Assembly: GCA_965208385.1 (NCBI GenBank)
Contig: CBDBOO010000081.1
Location: forward strand, 1 to 64,000
DNA length: 64,000 nucleotides
Reading direction: 5' to 3'
From: Endozoicomonas sp965208385
GTDB taxonomy: Bacteria; Pseudomonadota; Gammaproteobacteria; Pseudomonadales; Endozoicomonadaceae
Part shown: positions 18,234 to 26,199 of the stretch, piece after piece
Numbering within the stretch: the stretch's first letter is position 1
Layout: each line of letters begins with the position of its first letter
Position numbers and translations under genes: made by a program
Notes under the pieces: model-generated
Told to the model about the DNA's origin: nothing
Seen by the model: only the letters and a program-made list of their open reading frames with translations
Databases searched by the model: none

Positions 18234-18727
18234 TCTTTGTCAGCCTTTGATTGAAGATAGGTTCTGGCAGAGTCAACCAGAACGGTGTCGGAAAGAAAGT
18301 TACGCCCTATCAACAGCTGTTGTGGAAAGTTGCTGCGATTGATCAGAGAGGTTTCAACAAACTGAAGTTGTTTACCCACCTTTATGGTATTGCCTACCAC
18401 GGGTCGTTCCGCAGGCGGCCCCTTGTGGGTTATGACCCGTATTACCCGGTTCACCGGTTGATGCATGGAAACCCGGGTACCACTTTCTCTGTGAATAAAA
18501 TCATAATAAACCCAGCGCTTTCCCTGACGGTTCATATACATGCGGATTTCGCTGGCATCCAGAGCGGTGGTGGTGGCTCCGGTATCGATCAGGGCTTTGA
18601 CTTTGAGGTTTTTGAGATTAACCAGACTGGCTTCTTCATAAATGCCGAAAATGGTTTTTTTTGGTATCACACAGGCAGTCGGTGTTGGACACCGGATTTG
18701 AATAAACCGCATCTGAATAAACCGCAT
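18230..18727 (-). CDS. Retropepsin-like aspartic protease (RimK-associated Zn protease family)
   Basis: 165 residues. VKALIDTGATTTALDA carries the Asp-Thr-Gly active site of single-lobe retropepsin-like proteins. IGRNFLSDTVLVDSARTYL is the conserved C-terminal part. The annotated N-terminus MRFIQMRFIQIR arises from a tandem 15-bp duplication and is not a normal start. Immediately upstream, in another frame from a GTG at 18785, lies a signal-peptide-like stretch (VKQQTLLAFGILFMPFF). Family members are usually exported, so the true start may have been separated by a frameshift, possibly in the run of eight A residues near 18655-18662. First gene of a four-gene operon. Confidence 0.65.
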   Translation of the reverse strand: MRFIQMRFIQIRCPTPTACVIPKKTIFGIYEEASLVNLKNLKVKALIDTGATTTALDASEIRMYMNRQGKRWVYYDFIHRESGTRVSMHQPVNRVIRVITHKGPPAERPVVGNTIKVGKQLQFVETSLINRSNFPQQLLIGRNFLSDTVLVDSARTYLQSKADKE

Positions 18728-18858
18728 CTGAATTAAAGAACGGCATAAACAGGATGCCGAATGCCAGGAGAGTCTGCTGCTTCACTAAGCTCAAAGTGAT
18801 CGATTCCGGTGATGGCTTACTTCAGATATCGGGCTTTGAGCTTAAACATTGAAAGATA

Positions 18859-18904
18859 TGCATTGCCGGTAAACAGGGACTTTCTTGGAATACCCGGCAA
18901 TGCA
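18859..18904. terminator. Inverted repeat downstream of the DegS-like gene
   Basis: TGCATTGCCGG at 18859-18869 and CCGGCAATGCA at 18894-18904 form a perfect 11-bp stem with a 24-base loop, starting 7 bases past the stop of the minus-strand gene. No T-run follows, so it may protect or process the transcript rather than terminate it. Confidence 0.4.
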
Positions 18905-18910
18905 TTGGCT

Positions 18911-20041
18911 TCAGTTATTGATAATCTGTGGACGGTTGCCCACAAGGCCTTTTAAAGTGACTTTTTTGCCATCGCGTAAAATCTGCATGGATAATGTCTG
19001 CCCCGGCGAAATCTGGGCAACCATATTCATAACCTTACGACCATCACTGGTACTTTGACCATTAATACCGGTTAGAATATCGCCCCTCTGTAATCCTGCG
19101 AGATCGGCAGGCCCTCCTTTATACACACCGGAAATAAGAATGCCCACATCGGGTGTTACATTAAATGCCTTGGCCAGAGGTGTACTCAGCGGTTGTGATT
19201 CAATGCCAAGCCAGCCTCGAACCACCCGGCCGTATTTAATAATGGATGACATGACAAAGTTGGCCATGTTGGAAGGAATGGCAAATCCCACGCCTTCGTT
19301 ACCACCGCCCCGGGAAAAAAGCAGGGTGCTTATACCAATCAGATCACCGTAGGCATTAACCAGGGCGCCACCGGAATTACCAATATTGATGGCCGCATCG
19401 GTCTGGATAAAATCTTCGTAGGTGTTCAGGGCAAGATCATTTCTACCGGTGGCACTGATAATCCCCATGGTGACTGTCTGACCCAGACCAAAGGGGTTGC
19501 CTATGGCCAGAACCACATCGCCAATCTCTGCTTTGCTGGAATCCACCAGGGTGATATGGGGCAGGTTTTTCAGATTAATCCGCAGCACGGCCAGATCGGT
19601 TTCAGGATCAACCCCCACAATGGAGGCGGCGATTTCCCGACCATCGCGCAAGGCAATAATAATACGGTCGGCTCCCTGGATAACATGGTTGTTGGTTAGA
19701 ATATAACCGTCAGGGCTGACGATGACACCGGAACCCAGGCTGGTTTCCACTCTGCCATTACGATTACTGTTGTCAGAAAGAGGGGATTGTTCGGACGAAC
19801 TGCCTTGTCTCTGGATCAGTGTTTTGGTGGAAATATTCACCACTGCGGGTGTCGCCTTTTTTACCGCAGAGCTATAGGATACCTGACCGCTCAGGTTGAA
19901 TACCCTGCCGCTTTTTTCCAATAGTCGATTCCGGCTATCTTCCGATATGCCTGCCAGTTCCGGCTGAAACAGTAAAATTAAAAGACCTGCCAGAACCCCG
20001 AATAGAATGGGCAGGCCGACTGTCTTCAGCAGTTTTCTCAT
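18911..20041 (-). CDS. degS: DegS/AlgW-like periplasmic serine protease
   Basis: 376 residues. An N-terminal membrane anchor (LPILFGVLAGLLILLF) is followed by a trypsin-like domain with the triad His119 (TNNHV), Asp149 (PETDLAVL) and Ser223 (GNSGGAL), then a single PDZ domain (about 270-370; GWLGIESQPL, GILISGVYKGGPADLAGLQ). One PDZ and an uncleaved anchor point to DegS/AlgW, which starts the sigma-E envelope stress response by cutting RseA, rather than to two-PDZ DegP. It is longer than E. coli DegS (355) because of a Ser-rich loop at 80-97. It is divergent from the Nif3-like gene, with iterated short repeats in between. Confidence 0.9.
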   Translation of the reverse strand: MRKLLKTVGLPILFGVLAGLLILLFQPELAGISEDSRNRLLEKSGRVFNLSGQVSYSSAVKKATPAVVNISTKTLIQRQGSSSEQSPLSDNSNRNGRVETSLGSGVIVSPDGYILTNNHVIQGADRIIIALRDGREIAASIVGVDPETDLAVLRINLKNLPHITLVDSSKAEIGDVVLAIGNPFGLGQTVTMGIISATGRNDLALNTYEDFIQTDAAINIGNSGGALVNAYGDLIGISTLLFSRGGGNEGVGFAIPSNMANFVMSSIIKYGRVVRGWLGIESQPLSTPLAKAFNVTPDVGILISGVYKGGPADLAGLQRGDILTGINGQSTSDGRKVMNMVAQISPGQTLSMQILRDGKKVTLKGLVGNRPQIINN

Positions 20042-20054
20042 TGTGTATCCTTTT

Positions 20055-20125
20055 TCAGCAAGATCGTTTCAGCAAGATCGTTTTACCAAGATCGTTATAG
20101 CAGGACCGTTTTTAGCAGAATCGTT
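20055..20125. repeat. Five iterated 14-16-bp motifs in the degS/nif3 divergent region
   Basis: Five successive variants of AGCAAGATCGTTT (AGCAAGATCG, AGCAAGATCG, ACCAAGATCG, AGCAGGACCG, AGCAGAATCG) lie between the divergently transcribed genes, 14-60 bases from the degS start. They may be an iterated operator or simply slippage; the increasing divergence along the row favours an older array. Confidence 0.55.
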
Positions 20126-20197
20126 TGGTATTCAGGTTATAATCCTATCCTATTTGCTTAAAGGCAGTCACCATTTCCGACTTAACAGGAGAGCCAT

Positions 20198-20959
20198 ATG
20201 GGTTTGACGCTGAATGAATTAATGACGCTTCTTGATCAGGAATTGCAGCCAGGCTTGTTTAAGGATTATTGCCCCAATGGCCTGCAGGTGGAAGGGCGCG
20301 CCCGAATACAGAAAATGGTTACCGGTGTGACAGCCTGTCAAAGCCTGATTGATGCGGCCATTGAACGTGAGGCTGACGCGGTACTGGTTCACCATGGCTA
20401 TTTCTGGCGGGGTGAGAATTCAGCGATTACCGGGATGAAACGAAAGCGAATCGCATCTCTGCTGAAACATGATATCAGCCTGATTGCTTATCATCTGCCT
20501 TTGGATGCCCATACGACGCTGGGTAATAATGCTCAGCTGGCAGAGCTTATGGGCTGGCAAACCCGGGGCGGCATGGAACCTGGTAACAAGCTATCGGTGG
20601 GTAACTGGGGGAATACCTCAAAAGCGATCTCCCTGGATGAATTGGGTGCGGATATTGCCAGCAAACTGGGCAGGGAGCCACTGATGATTTCTGGTGGCAA
20701 TGATAAAATCAATTCCCTGGCCTGGTGCACAGGTGGAGCCCAGGGCATGATTGACCAGGCTCTGGCTTTGGGCGTTGATGCGTTTGTCAGCGGTGAAATT
20801 TCCGAATCCACTGTGCATTTTGCCAGGGAAAACGGTATTCATTATATCAGCGCCGGGCATCATGCCACTGAACGCTATGGTGTTCAGGCTCTGGCAGGAT
20901 GGCTGGAACAGAAAACGGGTATTACGCATGAATTTGTAGATATTGATTCGCCGGTGTAA
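20198..20959 (+). CDS. Nif3-like dinuclear metal-centre hexameric protein (YbgI)
   Basis: 253 residues. Metal ligands are seen in DAVLVHHGYFW (paired His), AYHLPLDAHTTLGNN (Asp, His) and, near the C-terminus, SAGHHATERYG (His and Glu). This is the NIF3/YbgI family: ring-shaped hexamers with a two-metal site facing the central channel, whose reaction is debated (GTP cyclohydrolase I type 2-like activity has been suggested). An AGGAG lies upstream of the ATG. Length and motifs are normal. Confidence 0.88.
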   Translation: MGLTLNELMTLLDQELQPGLFKDYCPNGLQVEGRARIQKMVTGVTACQSLIDAAIEREADAVLVHHGYFWRGENSAITGMKRKRIASLLKHDISLIAYHLPLDAHTTLGNNAQLAELMGWQTRGGMEPGNKLSVGNWGNTSKAISLDELGADIASKLGREPLMISGGNDKINSLAWCTGGAQGMIDQALALGVDAFVSGEISESTVHFARENGIHYISAGHHATERYGVQALAGWLEQKTGITHEFVDIDSPV

Positions 20960-21122
20960 TTCTACCGGCAAACGTGTTTACTATTTTTGCGTCCCCGAAA
21001 AAGTCTGCCGGAGAAAACCAGCATATTTATATAAATAAACGGTATAGAGTTTAAATTTATTATTCTATTTAGGCTGCTAGTATTCGAATCATATAAACCT
21101 CTATAGTTTCGGATCAGAAGGC

Positions 21123-22031
21123 ATGTCGGATAATCACTTCAATCATTTAAAACAGTTGGAAGCAGAAAGCATCCACATCATTCGTGAAGTGGCCGCTGAA
21201 TTCGAAAACCCGGTGATGCTCTATTCCATTGGTAAGGATTCAGCGGTCATGCTGCATTTGGCCATGAAAGCATTCTTTCCCGGCAAGTTACCTTTCCCCC
21301 TGCTTCATGTGGATACCACCTGGAAATTCAAGGAAATGATCGAGTTTCGGGATCGGCATGTGAATGATCTCGGGCTGGAATTACTGGTGCATGTGAATGA
21401 GGAAGGTGTTGAACAGGGCGTTGGTCCTTTTTCCCATGGCAGTGCCAAACATACTGACGTGATGAAAACCCAGGCCTTAAAGCAGGCTTTGAATAAATAC
21501 GGTTTTGATGCGGCTTTCGGCGGTGCCCGTCGAGATGAAGAGCGTTCCAGGGCAAAAGAAAGAGTTTACTCATTCCGTGATAAAAACCATCGTTGGGACC
21601 CTAAACATCAGCGTCCTGAACTCTGGAATATCTATAACAGTGAAGTAGAAAAAGGTGAAAGTATTCGGGTGTTCCCTCTTTCTAACTGGACCGAGCTGGA
21701 TATCTGGCAATACATTCATCTTGAAAGCATACCGATTGTTCCTCTCTACCTGGCCAAGAAGCGTCCGGTGGTAGAGCGGGATGGTAATCTGATCATGGTG
21801 GACGATGAGCGGATGCCTCTGGAACCCGGAGAGACACCGGAAATGCGTATGGTTCGATTCAGGACACTGGGATGTTATCCCTTAACCGGCGCAGTGGAAT
21901 CCGAAGCAGACAGTTTGACGGAAGTGATACAGGAAATGTTGCTCACCAGAACCTCGGAACGACAGGGGCGGGTGATTGATCACGACAGTGCCGGTTCCAT
22001 GGAAAAGAAAAAACAGGAAGGGTACTTCTGA
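21123..22031 (+). CDS. cysD: Sulfate adenylyltransferase subunit 2
   Basis: 302 residues, the normal CysD length. The PP-loop pyrophosphatase motif is MLYSIGKDSAVMLHLA. FGGARRDEERSRAKER and the terminal RTSERQGRVIDHD with KKKQEGYF are diagnostic. CysD adenylates sulfate to APS using ATP, driven by GTP hydrolysis of its partner CysN, the first step of assimilatory sulfate reduction. The stop shares one base with the start of cysN. No CysC or CysH gene is in the window. Confidence 0.96.
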   Translation: MSDNHFNHLKQLEAESIHIIREVAAEFENPVMLYSIGKDSAVMLHLAMKAFFPGKLPFPLLHVDTTWKFKEMIEFRDRHVNDLGLELLVHVNEEGVEQGVGPFSHGSAKHTDVMKTQALKQALNKYGFDAAFGGARRDEERSRAKERVYSFRDKNHRWDPKHQRPELWNIYNSEVEKGESIRVFPLSNWTELDIWQYIHLESIPIVPLYLAKKRPVVERDGNLIMVDDERMPLEPGETPEMRMVRFRTLGCYPLTGAVESEADSLTEVIQEMLLTRTSERQGRVIDHDSAGSMEKKKQEGYF

Positions 22032-23650
22032 TGTCTCATCAATCTGACTTAATTGCCACTGATATTGAAGAATACCTGAACCGTCATGAACAGAAGGAAA
22101 TGCTTCGTTTTCTGACCTGTGGCAGCGTGGATGACGGCAAGAGTACACTGATCGGACGTCTGCTGTATGACACCAGTATGATTTATGAAGATCAGTTATC
22201 CGTAGTGGAAAACGACAGTAAGCGGGTTGGAACCCAGGGCGACAAGCTGGATCTGGCGTTGCTGGTGGATGGACTGCAGGCAGAGCGAGAGCAGGGCATT
22301 ACCATAGATGTAGCCTACCGCTATTTTTCCACAGAAAAGCGCAAGTACATTATTGCCGACACACCAGGGCATGAGCAGTACACCCGAAATATGGCCACAG
22401 GGGCTTCCACCTGTGATCTTGCCATTATTCTCATTGATGCCCGTCAGGGTGTTCTGACCCAGACACGACGACATACGTATATTGCCAGCCTGCTGGGTAT
22501 TAAACATCTGGTGGTGGCCGTTAATAAAATGGATCTGGTGGATTTCAGCCAAGAACGCTTTGAGGAAATTCGTAATCAGTATCTGGATTTTGCTGAACCC
22601 TTATCCCTGAAGAATGTGCAGTTTGTGCCTATGTCTGCACTGGATGGCGATAACGTTGTTAATCGGAGCAGTAAAGCATCCTGGTACAAAGGTTACACAT
22701 TGATGGAGGCGCTGGAGCAGGTTGAAATTAGCCGTGACGTTAATCTCGATGATTTCAGGTTCCCCGTTCAATATGTTAATCGTCCCAATCTGGATTTCAG
22801 GGGTTTCTCCGGAACCATTGCATCGGGAGAAATCAAGCCGGGCGACAATGTTCAGGTGTTGCCGTCAGGTCAGAGCAGTACCGTAAAACGTATCGTGACC
22901 TATGATGGTGATCTGGCCAATGCCAGGGCCGGTCAGGCAGTGACCATTACCCTGAATGATGAAATTGATATCAGCCGTGGCGATTTACTGGTTCTCGCTG
23001 ATAATCCTTCCGCCGTTGCCAGCCATCTGGATGTGGATCTGGTATGGATGGCAGAGCAGCCGCTGGCTCTGGGTAAACAGTATTCGATCAAGTTTTCTTC
23101 CGGAAAAGTGTCCGGCAGTTTTGCCGGTATTGACCATCGTGTTGATATTAATTCCCTGGAGAAAAGGCAGACAGAGCAGCTTGAGCTGAACGAGATCGGG
23201 CTTTGCAATCTGGTGTTGACTAAACCGGTTCCTTTCGATGCTTATGAGCAGAATCGTCAGACAGGCGCTTTCATTGTTATTGATCGATTAACCAATGCCA
23301 CTGTTGCAGCGGGTATGATCAGGGAAGCCTCTGCCAGAAATGAAAACAGAGGTGTCGTCAGCAGCCGTGACCGCAGCAACAGACTGGGTCAGAAAGGTGC
23401 ATTGATTTCAGTGGATAGCAGCGTTGAAGTGGCAGTTAATATTGAAAGAAAGCTCTTCGACCGGGGTTATTTTCCGATCATTGTCAGTACCGATAATGAA
23501 GGCTGGAAACAGCAGGTTTCAACGTTGCAGTCTGCAGAAATTATTGTATTGATTAGCGGTGAACAGGCGCAGACTTCAGATAGCCAGTTACAACTGAATT
23601 CGGATACGGATGCGGAAATTGAGCGGATAATTCAGGCCGTTACATTGTAA
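22031..23650 (+). CDS. cysN: Sulfate adenylyltransferase subunit 1 (GTPase) with C-terminal extension
   Basis: 539 residues. Translation-factor-like GTPase with P-loop GSVDDGKST (31-39), switch motif DTPGHEQYTRNMATGAS and NKMD, followed by beta-barrel domains. A normal stand-alone CysN ends near residue 475, after AAGMIREASARN. Here about 65 more residues follow (QKGALISVDSSVEVAVNIER, then DRGYFPIIVSTDNEGW). They occupy the place of the APS kinase domain of CysNC fusions but have no GxxGxGKS P-loop, so they look like a degenerate CysC remnant. GTP hydrolysis by CysN drives APS formation by CysD. Confidence 0.93.
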   Translation: MSHQSDLIATDIEEYLNRHEQKEMLRFLTCGSVDDGKSTLIGRLLYDTSMIYEDQLSVVENDSKRVGTQGDKLDLALLVDGLQAEREQGITIDVAYRYFSTEKRKYIIADTPGHEQYTRNMATGASTCDLAIILIDARQGVLTQTRRHTYIASLLGIKHLVVAVNKMDLVDFSQERFEEIRNQYLDFAEPLSLKNVQFVPMSALDGDNVVNRSSKASWYKGYTLMEALEQVEISRDVNLDDFRFPVQYVNRPNLDFRGFSGTIASGEIKPGDNVQVLPSGQSSTVKRIVTYDGDLANARAGQAVTITLNDEIDISRGDLLVLADNPSAVASHLDVDLVWMAEQPLALGKQYSIKFSSGKVSGSFAGIDHRVDINSLEKRQTEQLELNEIGLCNLVLTKPVPFDAYEQNRQTGAFIVIDRLTNATVAAGMIREASARNENRGVVSSRDRSNRLGQKGALISVDSSVEVAVNIERKLFDRGYFPIIVSTDNEGWKQQVSTLQSAEIIVLISGEQAQTSDSQLQLNSDTDAEIERIIQAVTL

Positions 23651-23695
23651 AACTCACTGTGGTTATTCCGCATGGGTAGCAGAGCCCCGTTGAAA

Positions 23696-23730
23696 ATGAA
23701 TCCCGGATCATGTTCGGGATTCATGCTTTT
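23696..23730 (+). terminator. Rho-independent terminator after cysDN
   Basis: ATGAATCCCG at 23696-23705 pairs perfectly with CGGGATTCAT at 23715-23724 across a 9-base loop, followed by GCTTTT. It lies 46 bases past the cysN stop. Confidence 0.7.
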
Positions 23731-23849
23731 GGATATTTATTCTCAAGGATATGACGTCAGGAAACGTTCAGAGATGCTAAGTTGAGTGTTTGGTAGGTAG
23801 TCCCAGATGCTAGATAATCCCAGGTGTTAGATGGTCACAGAAAGGTTGC

Positions 23850-24776
23850 ATGGAATATTCTAATATTCAGATGATTGCCCCTGCTGCATTAATGCTGGCG
23901 ATGTTAAGTTTCTGGTGGCCGCGCTCCCATCGGGTTACATTAATCCTCATCATTATGACACTGGTACTGGGGTTAGTGACCCGTGTTATTAATCTCTTTG
24001 CACTGACTGCCCTGGTCATTCTGGCTGCTTCCTTTTGGTGGTTTGTTCAACATAATGGCCACAGGCTTGGGTTATGGCTGGCAGGTCTGCTATTTATTAT
24101 CTTATCGATTGCTCTTGCAGGACACCTTGTTCCCGGTTTTTCCAATGTATTGGTGTGGGATGCAGCACCCGTAAAGAATGGATCATCAGCATTTACCCTT
24201 TTTTATAATTTTGATAAACCCTGGATTGCGGTAGTTATACTGGCCAGCTGTTCCACCTTGCTGAAAACCGCACGAGAGTGGCGTCAGGCCTTTAAAAAGG
24301 CCCGGTTACCCATAGCGATTATGTTACTGGTTATTTTTTCAGCAGGTTTGATTTCCGGGGCTGTGCGCTGGCAGCCGGCCTGGCCGGAGCTGGTCTGGTT
24401 ATTTCTTCTTAATAACCTGTTATTTACCTCTCTGGCCGAGGAAGCTTTCTTCAGGGGATTTATACAACAATCGCTTATGGAGAGATTGTCGAATGTCCAA
24501 ATGGGGCAGTGGCATATGGGAAAGCACATGGGAAAGCACATGGGAAAGCACATGGGAAAGCACATGGAAAAGTGGCTGGCACTTTTCATTACCTCGGTAC
24601 TTTTTGGTTTGGCACATTTTGCTGGTGGCCCGGTTTATATGCTTTTAGCTGCTGTGGCCGGTGCTTTTTATGGTTGGATTTATATGAGAACAGCAAGCCT
24701 TGAAATGGCAATATTAAGTCATTGGCTGCTGAATACTGTACACTTTTTATTGTTCAGTTATCCTGCCGCTGTTTGA
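23850..24776 (+). CDS. CPBP-family intramembrane metalloprotease
   Basis: 308 residues with about eight membrane segments. The catalytic motifs of the CPBP (CAAX protease / bacteriocin-processing) family are present: AEEAFFRGFIQQ (EExxxR), FGLAHFAGG (His) and SHWLLNTVHF (HxxxN). Substrates of stand-alone bacterial members are mostly unknown. Between the first two motifs lies a MGKH peptide repeated four times, encoded by a 12-bp tandem unit (about 24516-24566). It lies in the loop after the first motif and is probably a slippage expansion. Confidence 0.8.
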   Translation: MEYSNIQMIAPAALMLAMLSFWWPRSHRVTLILIIMTLVLGLVTRVINLFALTALVILAASFWWFVQHNGHRLGLWLAGLLFIILSIALAGHLVPGFSNVLVWDAAPVKNGSSAFTLFYNFDKPWIAVVILASCSTLLKTAREWRQAFKKARLPIAIMLLVIFSAGLISGAVRWQPAWPELVWLFLLNNLLFTSLAEEAFFRGFIQQSLMERLSNVQMGQWHMGKHMGKHMGKHMGKHMEKWLALFITSVLFGLAHFAGGPVYMLLAAVAGAFYGWIYMRTASLEMAILSHWLLNTVHFLLFSYPAAV

Positions 24777-24833
24777 TAAATTTAAGTCATTCTTTGAAAA
24801 TTAAGTTGTATTTTCGGCCACTGTGAACCAGTT

Positions 24834-24856
24834 AATTGATTAACGTCAAATCAATT
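24834..24856. promoter_or_regulatory. Palindromic site upstream of kbl-tdh
   Basis: AATTGATT at 24834-24841 and AATCAATT at 24849-24856 are exact inverted halves with a 7-base spacer, 126 bases before the kbl start. The half-sites resemble FNR/Anr half-sites (TTGAT/ATCAA), but the gap between those pentamers is 9 rather than 4, so a different dimeric regulator is likelier. Confidence 0.4.
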
Positions 24857-24981
24857 GCGCATAATAAGTACAACTACAGGTACAGTGAATTTCAAGAGTG
24901 ATTCACTATTGCTGCCTTCTTCTACAATGATGAACATGCTTCCTCATTGAATCACATTTATATCCAATATCAGGAGTTACA

Positions 24982-26178
24982 ATGAAGGCCGATTTTTACG
25001 CTGGGCTTCGTAATCAGCTTGAAGAACTTAAGCTGGAAGGTTTGTACAAAAGTGAACGAATCATCACCTCCCAGCAGAAAGCAAGCATCAGTGTAACCAC
25101 TGGAGAAGAAGTTCTGAACTTCTGTGCCAATAACTATCTGGGTCTGGCCAATGCACCTGAGCTTATAGAAGCGGGTAAGAAGGCACTGGATGAGTATGGC
25201 TATGGTATGGCGTCGGTGCGCTTTATCTGCGGTACCCACACTATCCACAAGACGTTGGAACAGCGTATTTCCGATTTTCTGGGAATGGAAGACACAATTC
25301 TTTACTCTTCCTGCTTTGACGCCAACGCCGGACTGTTTGAAACTCTGCTGGGCCCAGAAGATGCCATTATCAGTGATTCCCTGAATCACGCCAGTATTAT
25401 TGATGGTGTGCGCCTTTGTAAGGCTAAGCGTTTCCGTTATGCCAATAATGATATGGCAGATCTGGAAGCCAAATTGAAAGAAGCCGAAGCGGCGGGTGTA
25501 AAAACCAAGCTGATTGCCACCGATGGTGTTTTCTCCATGGATGGTGTTATTGCCAATCTGAAAGGCGTTTGTGATCTGGCCGACCAATACGGCGCACTGG
25601 TGATGGTGGATGATTCTCACGCCGTGGGCTTTATCGGTGAAACCGGAGCCGGTACACCGGAATTCTGTGGTGTCAGTGATCGTGTCGATATCATTACCGG
25701 CACCCTGGGCAAGGCATTGGGTGGTGCATCCGGTGGTTATACGTCGGCGAAAAAAGAAGTGATTGACTGGTTGAGAAATCGCTCACGTCCTTATCTCTTC
25801 TCCAATACACTGGCGCCAACCATTGCCTCGGCCTCGGTCAAGGTTTTGGATATGCTTAAGGCGGGCGGTGAACTGAGAGACAAGGTTCGCAGTAATGCTG
25901 AGTACTTCCGGTCTCAGATGACCGAACTGGGCTTTACCATGGCCGGAGCTGATCATCCGATAGTGCCTGTAATGCTGGGTGATGCGACACTGGCCGGGAA
26001 GTTTGCCGACCGGATGCTGGAAGAAGGTATTTACGTGGTAGGCTTCTCATTCCCTGTGGTACCAAAAGGGCAGGCGCGTATCCGTACACAAATGTCTGCC
26101 GCTCACAGTAAAGAGCATCTGGACCTCGCTATTGCTGCATTTGCCAAGGTCGGTCGGGAACTGGGTGTTATTGCATAA
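24982..26178 (+). CDS. kbl: 2-amino-3-ketobutyrate CoA ligase
   Basis: 398 residues, exactly the E. coli Kbl length. PLP enzyme of the alpha-oxoamine synthase family: Lys244 in TGTLGKALGGASGGY forms the Schiff base, and DDSHAVGF holds the PLP-ring Asp and His. With CoA it cleaves 2-amino-3-ketobutyrate to glycine and acetyl-CoA, the second step of threonine catabolism. The partner tdh follows after 21 bases. An AGGAG precedes the ATG. Confidence 0.96.
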   Translation: MKADFYAGLRNQLEELKLEGLYKSERIITSQQKASISVTTGEEVLNFCANNYLGLANAPELIEAGKKALDEYGYGMASVRFICGTHTIHKTLEQRISDFLGMEDTILYSSCFDANAGLFETLLGPEDAIISDSLNHASIIDGVRLCKAKRFRYANNDMADLEAKLKEAEAAGVKTKLIATDGVFSMDGVIANLKGVCDLADQYGALVMVDDSHAVGFIGETGAGTPEFCGVSDRVDIITGTLGKALGGASGGYTSAKKEVIDWLRNRSRPYLFSNTLAPTIASASVKVLDMLKAGGELRDKVRSNAEYFRSQMTELGFTMAGADHPIVPVMLGDATLAGKFADRMLEEGIYVVGFSFPVVPKGQARIRTQMSAAHSKEHLDLAIAAFAKVGRELGVIA

Positions 26179-26199
26179 CACCTGCAAGGAGTTGAATTG

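Noticed and set aside
22031..23650. CysNC bifunctional fusion
   Set aside because: The C-terminal extension is too short and lacks the APS kinase P-loop, so kinase activity is not supported.
24836..24854. FNR/Anr box upstream of kbl
   Set aside because: TTGAT and ATCAA halves are present but 9 bases apart rather than 4, so a canonical FNR site is not supported.
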